From Leptodontidium sp. MPI-SDFR-AT-0119 (lineage: Eukaryota; Ascomycota; Leotiomycetes; Helotiales; Leptodontidiaceae), in NCBI GenBank assembly GCA_020726505.1, contig JAHLEZ010000044.1:62001-126000 (forward strand): a stretch of DNA of 64,000 nt. Direction: 5' to 3'. How positions within the stretch are numbered: position 1 is the first letter of the stretch; every line of letters begins with the position of its first letter. Positions 21,701-30,799 of the stretch are shown here, in pieces. Both the position numbers and the translations under genes were made by a program. Below the pieces are notes generated by a model that did no database searches, was not told where the DNA came from, and saw only the letters and a program-made list of their open reading frames with translations.

Positions 21701-22622
21701 ACTTGTTGTGGATGGAGGAACTGAGAATATGGGGGAAGTGCTGGAACTACTCAACAAAATGGAGGTCGAGCGAATCAAGATCTCGGCATATAACGCCAGA
21801 GCCAATGGAATGATCGAACGAGGCCATGGACCTATCAAGAATGCCTTGTCAAAAATGGAAGGACGTTGGACTGATAACCTTTCCGCAGTGTTGTTTGCTG
21901 ACAGAACTACTGTGCATGGTCCAACTGGTTACACACCATTCTACATGGTGTACGGCAGGGAGGCGATCTTACCTATCGAGACAAGAAACCCAACATGGAG
22001 AACGTTGTTCACTGAGGAGGTTCGTGACCGATCGAAGTTACTACAGCTTAGGGCTACACAGTTTCAGATGAGACAGGAACACATCGATGAGGCTATCTTC
22101 AGGAAGACTCGGCGTCGTCAAGAAGGCAAGGAAGCCTTTGATCTCAAACACGACATACGGAAGAGACCATTTAAAAAGAAAGACTTAGTCCTTCGCTGGG
22201 ACTCAGTACGAGAGAATGACATGTCCTCAAACCGAGCACTCGACTTCAGGTGGCTAGGTCCCTACGAGATCGCTGAAACCTACACCGATAAAGGTTATTA
22301 CAGACTTAAGGAACTCGGCGATGATGGCTCCTGGCTACGACAAACCTTCGCCGGCAATAAGCTCAAGCTCTTCCACAAGAGGAACAACTTCATTTACAAC
22401 GATAGTGATAAAGTGGGAGAGGCCTCTAGTGAAGACGACAACCTGACCTCTCTGAACCTTGAACCAGACATTGATTTGCAACACCTCAACGACCCCGAAT
22501 TCTTAGAGAACCCTACGATTCCGACGATACAGCGTGTTAGGGACGATGGGATAGTGATCAGAGTCCCCGAATTATCAGCACAGCAGCGCAGTGAGTACCG
22601 AGTAGTGTCTGACTCGGAATAA
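18729..22622 (+). CDS. Gypsy ORF2: reverse transcriptase, RNase H and integrase
   Basis: The frame is open from 18729 and overlaps the end of ORF1 by 40 nt; it carries about 1273 aa after 18801 and lacks a nearby ATG. The RT region shows GKYRLINSATMLNAV, LPQGATNS and the active-site MPFLDDVG, with Leu in place of the usual variable residue of YxDD, about 395 residues in. RNase H follows with VGVDSSGTGWGG, TEAKYDATKREC and IETDANTLV. The integrase has an HHCC finger (H..SGHKGREST...CKNCQ) and the catalytic DDE residues in ALDVTYMP, VVDGGTENMG and ARANGMIERGHG. The GPY-type motif FRWLGPYEIAE precedes an acidic tail. No internal stop or frameshift is present, so the polyprotein looks functional. 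It is probably made only as a fusion with ORF1. Confidence 0.95.
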   Translation, partial: RWLRRRRLLGKRVTDCISSAAVGALECSINPSQHNPQLLKLGGKLYEGGDEAVLSDDNEGDTILIEYLEREFCVPKSVLNDFQQEAISDTFPEEKSTAEPFFPGAFRAGSLTEATPTFEWTKNYDDLPIKNPFRSTQNTTARINTMYKSKAKKVQPVDEADPIGDPPGGRDDWYERSKDRGTKQEQLGKYQDLLLPRFTSIPRNSRLTPERLAKLDVGKLLQPEERALFDEMMINREGAIAFDWPECGRFHEDVSPPVVIKTIEHKAWQAPNFPLPRALVPEVTKMVQERLDKGVLELSEGPYRNAWFLVKKKESGKYRLINSATMLNAVTRRDANLPPSVDEFSEEFAGCHVASLVDLYSGYDQQTLHKSSRDMTAFYVPNVGLVRNTTLPQGATNSVAQFVRTITRILKPLIPSVSMPFLDDVGVKGPYTDYNQEEARPGIRRFILEHIQNLDKTLERLERAGATIGPKSQFCLDGMDIVGYACNSEGREPSARHLVKIKNWNPPGNLTEVKAFLGLVVYFRIWIKNFRLIAEPLYALSRKGVKFFWDPEIHDKAMQTLKDALCSFPVLCRIDYSEGAGEIVVGVDSSGTGWGGFLGQRDPLTNKIRPARYESGFWSKTEAKYDATKRECKGMLYILKKLKIWLVGVHFVIETDANTLVAQLNGAAHDHPSALLTRWLAWIRLFDFEVRHVKGSTHVVADQLSRRPRHADDTPEESDVDEDWILSELGAYEICPVEASNAEEPTNSESEEATTDPELRKRNDILLDMKAKVQHLRDEGELSSSDGSSSDGEGLPVLTNKYSEGYQQIARYLTTLKTPKDMTRKQFRVFKREALNYGVHSRRIWRLPAKGSAVKLVVDTDKEKEIILRSCHNNSGHKGRESTYHRIATRYFWKGLFTDCMEYVRTCKNCQLRSAKRLEEPLYPTASNGLMEKWALDVTYMPPHRGKGYLVVARDDMSGWAEARALPTREAKHIAAFIWEDIICRHGLFWRLVVDGGTENMGEVLELLNKMEVERIKISAYNARANGMIERGHGPIKNALSKMEGRWTDNLSAVLFADRTTVHGPTGYTPFYMVYGREAILPIETRNPTWRTLFTEEVRDRSKLLQLRATQFQMRQEHIDEAIFRKTRRRQEGKEAFDLKHDIRKRPFKKKDLVLRWDSVRENDMSSNRALDFRWLGPYEIAETYTDKGYYRLKELGDDGSWLRQTFAGNKLKLFHKRNNFIYNDSDKVGEASSEDDNLTSLNLEPDIDLQHLNDPEFLENPTIPTIQRVRDDGIVIRVPELSAQQRSEYRVVSDSE
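18756..18814 (+). promoter_or_regulatory. Programmed -1 ribosomal frameshift signal between ORF1 and ORF2
   Basis: The heptamer GGGAAAA at 18756-18762 is read G GGA AAA in the ORF1 frame, the X XXY YYZ form used for -1 slippage. It comes one sense codon before the ORF1 TAA at 18766-18768. ORF2 is in the -1 frame and is open from 18729, so slippage here would join the proteins. Downstream, ATCGAGC (18779-18785) can pair with GCTCGAT (18808-18814) to form a 7-bp stem starting 16 nt after the heptamer, a longer spacer than the usual 5-9 nt. ORF2 has no ATG near its start, which agrees with expression by frameshifting. Confidence 0.65.
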
Positions 22623-25600
22623 ACATGCACGCTCCACACGCTAGCGTCGCCGACAACATTTCTTCAGCTAAATAAACCTGGCCCCGATAACTGTCACTCA
22701 CTTCCACGAGCAACCGTCGCGACACGAAACTTAAAGCTAACACTTCGGTATTGAGGCTTTGGTGTTGAGGAGCTGGTACGAGGACGCACCCCCAGTCTTT
22801 GAAGGGGGGGACGACATGCTGCCGCACATTAAAATCATCAAAATGATCGCCAAACCGACTTCGTACTGCCAAGAACCACGATTCAGGACACCTCAGCACT
22901 ACAACAAACACGAAGAAGAGCCTATGTAGCCCTGAGCAAGTCAGAGAGAACATTGGCCCCGCGCTACAAGAACACCTATCTCTCGGAGCAAAACTCAACA
23001 AGAAACCAGCGCCCTCATAGACTACCTGCCGCATGCGAACATACAACAGGTTTAGAACGAGACTGCCATCATCAAGCCAGCGATATTCTAGGCGGCAAAA
23101 AGTAACTTCGTTTGAATGGGCCAGTTGTCGGGCTCGATCCGCAGGACTAGATTCCAAAACGGCAGGTTGAACCTGTGGCCTAGGCCAGAAATTCGAGTCC
23201 AACGTGCTAGACACCCCGAAGAATACAGACGCAACATACCCAGGCGCCAACTCTCGGCAATTGATAAAAAGAGAGGAAACAACGGAGCAAGTCCATTGTT
23301 CCCAGGGACAAAGCCAACACCCACAGAGCCATCAACCCAATGTAGCGCACAGCGATCTATGAAGGACAACACCAAGAGCACCATCGACAAACTAGCCTTG
23401 AACCGGTAAGCAGATCACACGATCTATGTAAGGCAGGCAGAAGTCTAGGAAATCTCCCAGCGAAGAGCCAACAACACGCTCGGAATCAGAGCCGTGCTCT
23501 CTGAAACCTTAAGTCAACAACCACAATATAGCCAACACCAACCCCACCCCACGTGCTAGAGATCTGAGCATGCCATCGGCCGACGACCCCTAGCTGGTGA
23601 ACCTTTCAGGGATCGAGTGTTAGTCGACTACCCCCAATCAGCTCTGCCCAAAGTCTCTCGCCTGCTAGGTCAGGGCCCCTTCTGCATATACGTCGATACC
23701 TCCCAGTCCCTTCCCGTCGGAAAGTCTGAAAGAATAAGGACTTCTCTTGCCGTTCACCAGTGCTAGTAGACAAGAGGTAGCATACTTCGCACTCAGAGTG
23801 CTAGCAGGAGACTGCAAGTTATGGACAACTTTCAAATATGGTACAATGGCTCTGTGACCATGACAAGCCTGCAAGCAGGAGTGCCGCCATTCCAGGCTCG
23901 CATCAACATCGCTAAAGCAATGAAGACTCCATACCCTCGACCTCCAGCCAGGTTCAGCAATGAGTACTAGCAACCAATCAAGGCTAAGGGGGCGACCCTA
24001 GGTGTTCTCATGGATGTTTCGTCACCGCCTACTGCATCATTCCGAGAGGTGTCGTTAGGTAGAACGGACAGGGACAAAGCCAACAACCCACAGAGCAACC
24101 GGTCAGGAGTCAAGTCTAGCTTCGACCTCAAGATCAACAACAAGTTCTTCAACCCCCATTAAAGAACTGAAGTAATCAAGAGACCTCAACCATGACCGAA
24201 CCACCATTCCGAGAAGATCTCTAGCCAACGGGACCCCACAGCATGCCATCCCATGCTTAGCTACTGCCAGCTCAACAGTGCTTGAGTTGACTAAACTCTT
24301 TTGCCCCCAGAAAGCTCAGCTGTTTCAAAGACCCTCTGTTAGCTTCAACAATAGGAGGTGACTTACCTTCATGGAGAGAAGGGGCCATTTCCACCACACC
24401 AAGAACCAAGAACCTATTGTAGCCTCCCAACCCTGCTCGACGCATTACGACCGTTAGTTTGCCCACTCCTCCCGGCTTTCTGCCATAAACCTTCGAAGTT
24501 GGCGGATCCAGCCTCCACCCCATCCAACCAACCAATTGATGAGAGACTGGCGGAATGATGCCACCTATCTTCAGCAGTGTGACTTGCGCAGGTGCAACAA
24601 GAGCGTATCTGTGGAGGGACCCGAAAGCTACTCAGTGACCCATTACCAAGGGAAGATCAGTACGGCGCGACACGCACGTTCTTAGCCCAAGGGGTGGAGT
24701 TTGATGCGGGTAGTCGCACGAGGTGGCCTTGATTCCCATTGGTTTACGAACCTGAAGAAGACAGATGGCATCGTTTCCTTGACCTATAGAGAGAATGTAA
24801 GCACCGGCGCTGCGAAGAGGTTGGACAGTTTGATACTCAGCTGGATGACGTCAAGGTGAAGTCCTGGAGTTCACTTTGGTTATTTCTCAAAACACGAGTT
24901 GAGGACTGAAGACAGTGGTCGCACTGCGATTGGTGTGGGAAAGGTGTTGGCATAATCTGTGAATAGCCAGTCAAGTACAAGAGAAGAGATGGGAGCATAA
25001 CTCACGAAGTTGAGACGCGTTGAGGCCTCCATGGTGTTGACCTTTGGTGTTGAAGCTGAGAGCGCTTGGGCTGAGATGGAGCGAACCGATTTTGATGGCA
25101 CCGCCAAGGTGGCTGACTACGAAGGACTCTTCTTGAAGGTCTATGACGAGTTAGCAGAGCTCAGATGGTGGTGTGGAAGGTCAACCTACCGCGTTGAGGT
25201 GACTTGACTTCATGCTGAAGTTGTTGTTTGGAGATCGAAGTACGGAAAGCTGAGGAGAGACTACGCACAGGTCAACGCAGGTGTTGTGAAGGGAAGTTGT
25301 CGGCTGGCAAGAAGAAAAGCAAGGAAGGAAAAGCTCTCTGCTACGTCACCTCTACGGCTAGACAACAGCGAAGTTGAAGGTGTTGAGCTCCAATGGCGCG
25401 CTGAAGTTGATGGTGAAGGCCAAGGTTGTTGCCCTGAAGGTACTGAATGGCGAAGAATTGGCGGCAGAGGGACCTTTGAGGATACCTGGAGTCATGGTAG
25501 CTGAAGTTATCGTTGAGTGGAAGAAGATCTTGCCTTGGTAGTGTAGGAAAAGTAATGGTGAAGTCGATCTTGACATGAGCTTGGCGGGGAAGTTTGCTTT

Positions 25601-25964
25601 CTTTGGAGGTGTTACAACGAGAGAAGGTGTAGGAGGTGTTGTTTGATTGATGGAAAGAAGGAGGAAAGAGATCGAGACGCGTTGAGGTGCTTTATGGAGA
25701 GAATGGTGTTGAGGAGAGATTGTTGTATTTGGGGAGTTGAAGTTGGAAGGTTGGTGGGGGAGAGCCAGCCTTATGTAGGGGGGCAGGAAGGTGCTAAGCG
25801 AGACGATTGTTTGCTTCAAAGGTGACAGGTCAAGTATCACGGGACTTTGCATGCACTGGCTGCATAGCATCCTGCTGACGATTTGAGACGCTCTGATTGG
25901 TTGTTTACTTCTTTTTGATATATATTGCTCGAGGACGAGCAGAGTCTTTGAAGGGGGGGACGCA
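22623..25964 (+). other. Long non-coding 3' region of the Gypsy element, bracketed by two identical polypurine tracts
   Basis: No plus-strand ORF above about 100 codons. The same 20-nt motif AGTCTTTGAAGGGGGGGACG occurs at 22794-22813, soon after the pol stop, and at 25943-25962, next to the 3' LTR; both are preceded by GAGGACG. The first part (about 22650-24500) is rich in C and A on the plus strand. The last part (about 24850-25900) is rich in G with many GTTGA and GAAG words. Antisense ORFs of 230 codons (22558-23250) and 232 codons (25358-26056, starting inside the LTR) exist but resemble nothing I know. Confidence 0.7.
25950..25960 (+). promoter_or_regulatory. Polypurine tract for plus-strand DNA priming
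   Basis: GAAGGGGGGGA ends four bases before the 3' LTR. The upstream duplicate at 22801-22811 is identical and could act as a second priming site. Confidence 0.8.
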
Positions 25965-26244
25965 TGTGGTGGGGACAGCCCCTGATTTCTTTTGTCACAT
26001 GACTGCGCTGGTCCTTCGCACATATAAGGAGCCAACACTTGACTACAGAACGTCAAGAACGCAACACCAGATATATTCTATTTATTAGAACCTTTTCCCT
26101 CCCCTCCTTTGCCGATTCGTACTCTCTAGATATGTGATATCTTTAGATTTGATTGATCTGTTATTTACAGAGCCTAGAATCTCCTCCGGTGGCTCGCTAC
26201 ATGCTACCCTCTTGTTGTGTGGATTGGGGTTCGTCCCTCCCACA
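25965..26244 (+). repeat. 3' LTR of the intact Gypsy element
   Basis: 280 bp, matching the 5' LTR base for base by eye, followed by the ATAT target duplication. Confidence 0.95.
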
Positions 26245-26248
26245 ATAT

Positions 26249-27800
26249 TAAATATAATACTTAAAAGATAAAAATAAAGTTATTTTTAAAAAAGTACTTT
26301 AATAACTTTAAAAGTAAGATAGCTTGAGTTAAAGCTTACTTTTAATATATTACTAATAAAGCTAAGACTATTATCCTTTAATATATAAATCCTAATTATA
26401 CTAGGACCTTTAATATAATAGCCGACGTATTAAAGGCGCTAAATTAACGATTCTTTAATTATAACTAAGTCTAAACTATTAAGAGATTTTATAATTAACT
26501 TATTATAAAAAGTATAATATATAACGACTTCCGGGTTAAATTCACGTTATATACTATTATAAGTAAGATTACTCGCTTTTATTAGTTCGAGGATATATAT
26601 TAAAAGATATCCTTAACTCTTAAACGTATAATTTATATCGAGAAGTATAAAATAAATAATAATTATATTACTCTTAATAAGTTCTTAATTATTATAAACT
26701 AAGAGAGTCGTAATATTATTTTAAAAGAAACTACTTTAATCCGCAAAGTTCAATCTAATGTAGCCTTTAATACTAATAACTCGCGCAATATCTTTAAGAA
26801 AGAAAACTAACGTATTACTTCCCTTACGCTAGTTATTATAATATAAAAACCCCCGACTTCGACTTTAAGACAATCGTTAGATGCCCGCTAGTGTACGCCC
26901 TCCTCTTCGCCCGTCTTACGCCGACTTAAGTCCCCTGTACCTCTTCTTGCACCTAAGGATGTCTCTTTTAATACTTATTTTTATTATAATAAGATTAGCT
27001 ATTAAGCTAGCGACTGTCTTAAGCGTCGTAAAGACTAAGCTCTTAATAAGTTAATTTCCTAGTTAGTCGTTGGCGAGAATTTAGAGATTAATAAGTTAGT
27101 TAAAAACTCTTAAGCCGTAATAAAGACTTATACCTTAATATAAGTTATAACTTATAAAAAGACTTAGTATTTAATTTCTAAGCTCTTATTAAAAGATAAT
27201 AATTCTTAATTAGTATTAAACTAAAAAGAAATAAATTCTTTATTAAGACACTTATATATATTAATAATAAAGTTAATATTTTTAATACTATTAAAACCTT
27301 TCTTATATATTAACTTATTAAGTAATTTAATATTTTTTTTATATCTCTCCCTTAATAATTATCTTAATTAGCTATAATGGCAAAAAAGGCAAGCTAATTA
27401 ATACGACCGTCTTACTTACTTTGACAATCGATCGCCGGCGAATCAACTTCCCCTTCTTAGTAACTGACTTAGGAAATATTAACGTTTTAATTAGCCGAAA
27501 GTTTTTAAAGTATTACGGCTTAAAGTAGTTATATACTAAGAACTATAATCAACTAAAATCGCCATTAAATATATTAGTCTAACTATACTTTAACTAACGA
27601 GTTTTCGTTAATATTAATTGTTTCGACAAGTTAATTATCAAATCTCATTAGCTCGATATAGAACGAAGGGATGCCCTTATTATTACGACTTAGGATCGTA
27701 CCCCTAATATAATCGAATAGTTGAATTAGCTTCCAACTAATTCATGTACCCTTTTGGGCCCGTTAACCCAGTAGTAAAGCTATTCACTTACCGGTCGTAC
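26249..27800 (+). pseudogene. Dead gag and protease of the outer Gypsy relic, right part
   Basis: The gag frame continues from the left part, with stretches such as KIKLFLKKYFNNFKSKIA and NPNYTRTFNIIADVLKAL broken by TAA/TAG at Gln/Trp positions. Around 26970-27030 TYFYYNKISYQASDCLKRRK is a CCHC zinc knuckle in which the first two Cys now read Tyr and a Gly-His pair is altered, exactly what G-to-A change would do. Near 27420-27560 INFPFLVTDLGNINVLISRK followed by FLKYYGLK resembles a Gypsy protease domain. Sequence decays after about 27800. AT content is very high throughout. Confidence 0.65.
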
Positions 27801-28114
27801 TATTATAAGCATTAGTCGTCACAAATGAATTAGTTAATATAATCGCTACCTTTCGAATTTAGTTAGACTAGTGAGGAGATACGGCTGAAATTCAATCACT
27901 ATCTAAGACTTATTCCACGTTAATATAAGCCCCTTTTCGAAACGAGGGCACTGTCTCAATTATATTAAAAATAAGCGAGGTTATAAAGAATTATAAAAAA
28001 TTATACAAGTTAAAGAAACCTTAGTAATCACTTAATAAACGTAGTAATAACGCTTACTAATTTTATATTATTAAGTACTTCAAAGAAACCGATAATAGCT
28101 AACGCATCTTAGTG

Positions 28115-28790
28115 TAGACTTAGGGACTAAGTCAAAATTCGGACCACTTAGGGAACGCTTACGAAACGAGCTTTTCCCTAGGATTGGCACAACTCCCACT
28201 GCCAATGCCCCTTCGCCACCATCGCCTCCTTCATCTCCACCGCCGTCTATCGCTCCTGGACAGATTCCAGGTATTGGACTCGACCTGAGTCGAGTTGCTA
28301 TCCCGGAGATCAAGGAAGGGAACGCGGGGACGGCGCGCAGGCGGGTGAACGAAGCCCTCAAAGGGAAAGGTATAACTTGTTTGGGAGTCAATTCAAAGGG
28401 GAACGGCCGTTATCGGCTTCTCTTTCATAGCGACGATGTCGATAAGGTACGGAGGGACGACACTTGGCTCAGAACACACTTTGATAGGGGAACGCTGTAC
28501 GGAGAGTAGTGGTATCCCATGATGGTCGATAGGGCATATCACGAGGTGGCCACGGACGAGGTTGGCTGTACTCTCTTCGGCCGGTTGAATGGGGTCAAGG
28601 TTCATAAGATGCGGTGGCTCGGGAATGTGTCTGTGGATAAGGAGTATCGCTCGACGGTGGTATATCTGGATACCAAGGAGGAGGTTGACAGACTCCTTGC
28701 GGAGATGACTGTTACTATGGCCAACGGAGAGTGTGCATACACTCGCTATTTGGTAGAAAGCAATAGAAACAACAGTGGCCGGGATTGATT
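28115..28790 (+). pseudogene. LINE ORF1 fragment
   Basis: One plus-strand frame from TKSKFGPLRERL (about 28133) through a Pro/Ser-rich linker to RRRVNEALKGKGITCLGVNS, NGRYRLLFHSDDVDKVR and GRLNGVKVHKMRWLGNVSVD. This is the kind of text seen in ORF1 of fungal LINEs of the Tad group. One TAG interrupts it (GE*WYP, 28507-28509), where Gln is expected. The zinc-knuckle part and the whole ORF2 are missing, so it is a short fragment. Its GC content is far higher than that of the RIPed relic to the left, so it is either younger or was too short to be mutated. Confidence 0.6.
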
Positions 28791-28860
28791 TTGATACAAG
28801 CCGTCAATGCCGCCAAGGAAGTCTGGAATATCATCGTTGCCTGCAGGTATAGTGACAATA

Positions 28861-29505
28861 TTAACCTCCACTGAATTTGCAAAACCAATCACTTTTGACG
28901 ATTCCGCAATTATACTCCATCCAATTGTAACTCGGATAGTTTTGGGGACTATCAGGCACTTCGTCTTCTTCTTCTTCGATATCAACGTTGGCAGGGGAGC
29001 TCAGCAGTCCTACTAATTCAACAAGTAGATCTCTGGCATCATCATTGGCTGGTGTCAATTCAAGGGCAACAATTCCACTTTCATTTGATTCAATCAGGCC
29101 TTGAACAAGCAACATTGTGAGGCCAGGGGTAACTGCTATGTCACCAGACATAGATATATGCGCGACAACTCGGTCAATGTGCAAATCTTTAAGCTTCTTC
29201 AGATCACCTGAAAATTTGCCTGGATGTCCGCCGTTTGAGAAAATAAAGTCATTCGCATTCTTGATTTTGATCTGGGTGCTGGGTTGTTTCTTGAATGAAT
29301 ATTAAATCTCTGATCAATGCTGGTATACTGTTGCCAATTTGCGCTCATGCCTCGTGATGACAACTGATTGTTGAAGGATGCTGACTTCATAGTCAAGTAC
29401 GGTACGTACTCATATTGCTCAATTGTTACTGTAGTGCATGGTATCATTTGGTATCTGGACTTCCACGGACGTCAATGACGTCCTAGCGGCTTCAAAGAGG
29501 TGCAT
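28861..29505 (-). CDS. Small three-exon gene of unknown function (181 aa)
   Basis: Exons 29505-29430, 29380-29329 and 29278-28861 add up to 546 nt with consistent phases (1, then 2). Introns are 49 nt (GTAACA...TCAG, with TTGACT as possible branch) and 50 nt (GTATAC...CCAG), normal for filamentous fungi. The first ATG gives MHLFEAARTSLTSVEVQ. The middle reads NANDFIFSNGGHPGKFSGD and DIAVTPGLTMLLVQGLIES, then an acidic EEEEDE near the end. The frame stays open upstream of the ATG, so a further 5' exon is possible. I do not recognise the family. There is no RIP damage, despite lying between repeats. This model is inferred from splice signals and needs transcript support. Confidence 0.45.
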
Positions 29506-29886
29506 TTGAGGGAGACCAATGGCTGCCAAGTTGTAAATGGATAAAGTTGGTGATGACACTAGAGCCCAAAAAGCGTAATGTATGTTGTGGCTTCACGAAA
29601 GTGTGATGACATGCCAGCCTGTTTATGTTTGAGGCCATATTTACCTTACTAAAATTAGATGTGGGGCCTCATACTAAGAAAAGACCAGAAGTTGAAGGAA
29701 ATCGAAGTTAGAGTTGCATATTATTAAGTCAATGTATACTTTAAAGTGAGATTCTAAAAAGATCTCATACGTTCAAGCGCACCATCTAAATAAATCTCAA
29801 AGGTCTCAAGACTTCCTTATGGGCCTGATTTAGCGTTGATCTTCTGCCAACACAATATCCATCGCTGCCAGACCCAAAACAATAAC
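29506..29886. other. Spacer between two divergent small genes
   Basis: About 380 bp that would serve as a shared promoter region if both neighbours are real. No distinct motif noted. Confidence 0.3.
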
Positions 29887-30399
29887 ATGCTAGAGTCCTC
29901 AAAGCAAGAGTGGATTCGGAGTACTCTTCTAGATGTATCACTGTTGGGAAAACTAACCAAGCCAGAGGAAGCGACTAATCCGGACGAGCTAGAACTCCAA
30001 CATGTATCACTCCATGAAGTTATCCCATACATACTAATCTCACGAGAAGGTTCTAAACCCCTGAAGCGTTTTCAAGCGCGAACAAGCTACCGTCGTGAAT
30101 GGGAACGTCGCAAACAATTCTATCGCCAGGAGAAGCTGATTGAAACAGTTCAGCGCAAACGGACTCTGGAACTACGAAGTACTTTCTCCGAGGAGGTGCA
30201 GCGCGCTATGGGGATATTGCATGTTCAATCATTACTCCTACAGAAGCTTGCTAGAGAGGAAAATAGAGCGAGGGGGCTCTCCAAAGCAAGTTTTGAGTCG
30301 TCTCTAATTGAAGAGACGACTCCCCAGCTGGCGATTGTGTCAGATTCACAAGACCTGTTACGTGATGTAGGCTCTGCTGTCGCAACGCTATGGATGTAA
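29887..30399 (+). CDS. Hypothetical protein, helix-rich, 170 aa
   Basis: ATG at 29887 gives MLESSKQEWIRSTLLDVS and a 170-aa protein without interruption. The centre is strongly charged (RREWERRKQFYRQEKLIET and QRKRTLELRS) and probably forms long helices. There is no signal peptide, membrane segment or known motif. Codon composition is balanced and RIP stops are absent. It may be a separate host gene or part of a larger broken gene. The adjacent DNA on the right is transposon debris. Function unknown. Confidence 0.45.
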   Translation: MLESSKQEWIRSTLLDVSLLGKLTKPEEATNPDELELQHVSLHEVIPYILISREGSKPLKRFQARTSYRREWERRKQFYRQEKLIETVQRKRTLELRSTFSEEVQRAMGILHVQSLLLQKLAREENRARGLSKASFESSLIEETTPQLAIVSDSQDLLRDVGSAVATLWM

Positions 30400-30499
30400 A
30401 AACAGCTTGGTAGACATGAATTCACATGGATCTTCTCTGTTCACCAAAAATCGATCAGAAGTAGATAGATACTCTAGTGCGTACTTGGAAAATTTCAAC

Positions 30500-30790
30500 T
30501 ACTGGAAATTGGAATGCAGCAATAGGATTATTGCTCCTGATTCCTTTCGTGTCTTTCTCCTTTGTTAACCCACTCTCAGGCATGTGCAACTGCTCGTTCA
30601 GGGAACATTTTATGCTCAAGAAGGAAACCTTGCACTTCCGCAGGACTAAAAACGTCCGCAGGAATAAGACCTGCAAATTCCTGCGAGAGTTTGTTAATTC
30701 TCTTCCCATATTCCTCCCTGCTCTTTATCGCCAGTCTGATTGTAGCACTTCTGCTTCTCAAATCCCAAAATCACCTCCCCCAGAGGTCTA
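30500..30790 (-). pseudogene. C-terminal fragment of a BCS1-like AAA ATPase
   Basis: A minus-strand frame reads KSREEYGKRINKLSQEF, then AGLIPADVFSPAEVQGFLLE and HKMFPERAVAHACEWVNKG. The FSPAEVQGFLL...H...PE.AV pattern is that of the C-terminal lid region in fungal BCS1-like AAA proteins. No Walker motifs or upstream AAA core are present, and transposase-like sequence lies immediately upstream in another frame. It appears to be a detached 3' exon or a fragment carried in by rearrangement. Confidence 0.5.
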
Positions 30791-30799
30791 ACTTTACGT

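Larger units (their letters stand above)
14096..26244 (+). mobile_element. Intact Ty3/Gypsy LTR retrotransposon, 12.15 kb
   Basis: Identical 280-bp LTRs (14096-14375 and 25965-26244) with TGTGG...CCACA ends are flanked by ATAT (14092-14095 and 26245-26248). A primer-binding site follows the left LTR and a polypurine tract precedes the right LTR. Between them lie an 860-nt leader, ORF1 (Gag plus protease), ORF2 (RT, RNase H, integrase) reached by a likely -1 frameshift, and an unusually long 3' region of 3.3 kb. The order protease-RT-RNase H-integrase places it in Ty3/Gypsy (Metaviridae). A GPY-type motif (LGPYEI) follows the integrase and no chromodomain is evident. Identical LTRs and absence of RIP stops point to very recent insertion. 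Confidence 0.95.
13358..28110 (+). mobile_element. RIPed Gypsy relic interrupted by an intact Gypsy element
   Basis: The relic consists of 13358-14095 and 26249 to about 28110. It has a putative 5' LTR, a dead gag including a ruined zinc knuckle, and a dead protease-like stretch, then breaks off before any reverse transcriptase near the LINE fragment at 28115. Across the insertion, removal of one ATAT joins the two halves in the same gag reading frame (SNYKGD on the left, IKYNT on the right). This proves that both halves are one element and that the insert made a 4-bp duplication. Stops are almost all TAA or TAG at expected Gln or Trp positions. Confidence 0.7.

Noticed and set aside
25358..26056. 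Antisense 232-codon ORF as an accessory retroelement gene
   Set aside because: Low-complexity Ser/Pro/Thr/Leu composition expected from antisense reading of GA-rich DNA. Kept only as an observation about the 3' region.
28115..28170. TCAAAATTCGGACCACTTAGG-like word shared with 40694, considered as a pogo/Fot-type TIR
   Set aside because: The two copies are in the same orientation and the first lies inside the coding frame of a LINE ORF1 (SKFGPLRERL), so it is better explained as shared coding sequence.
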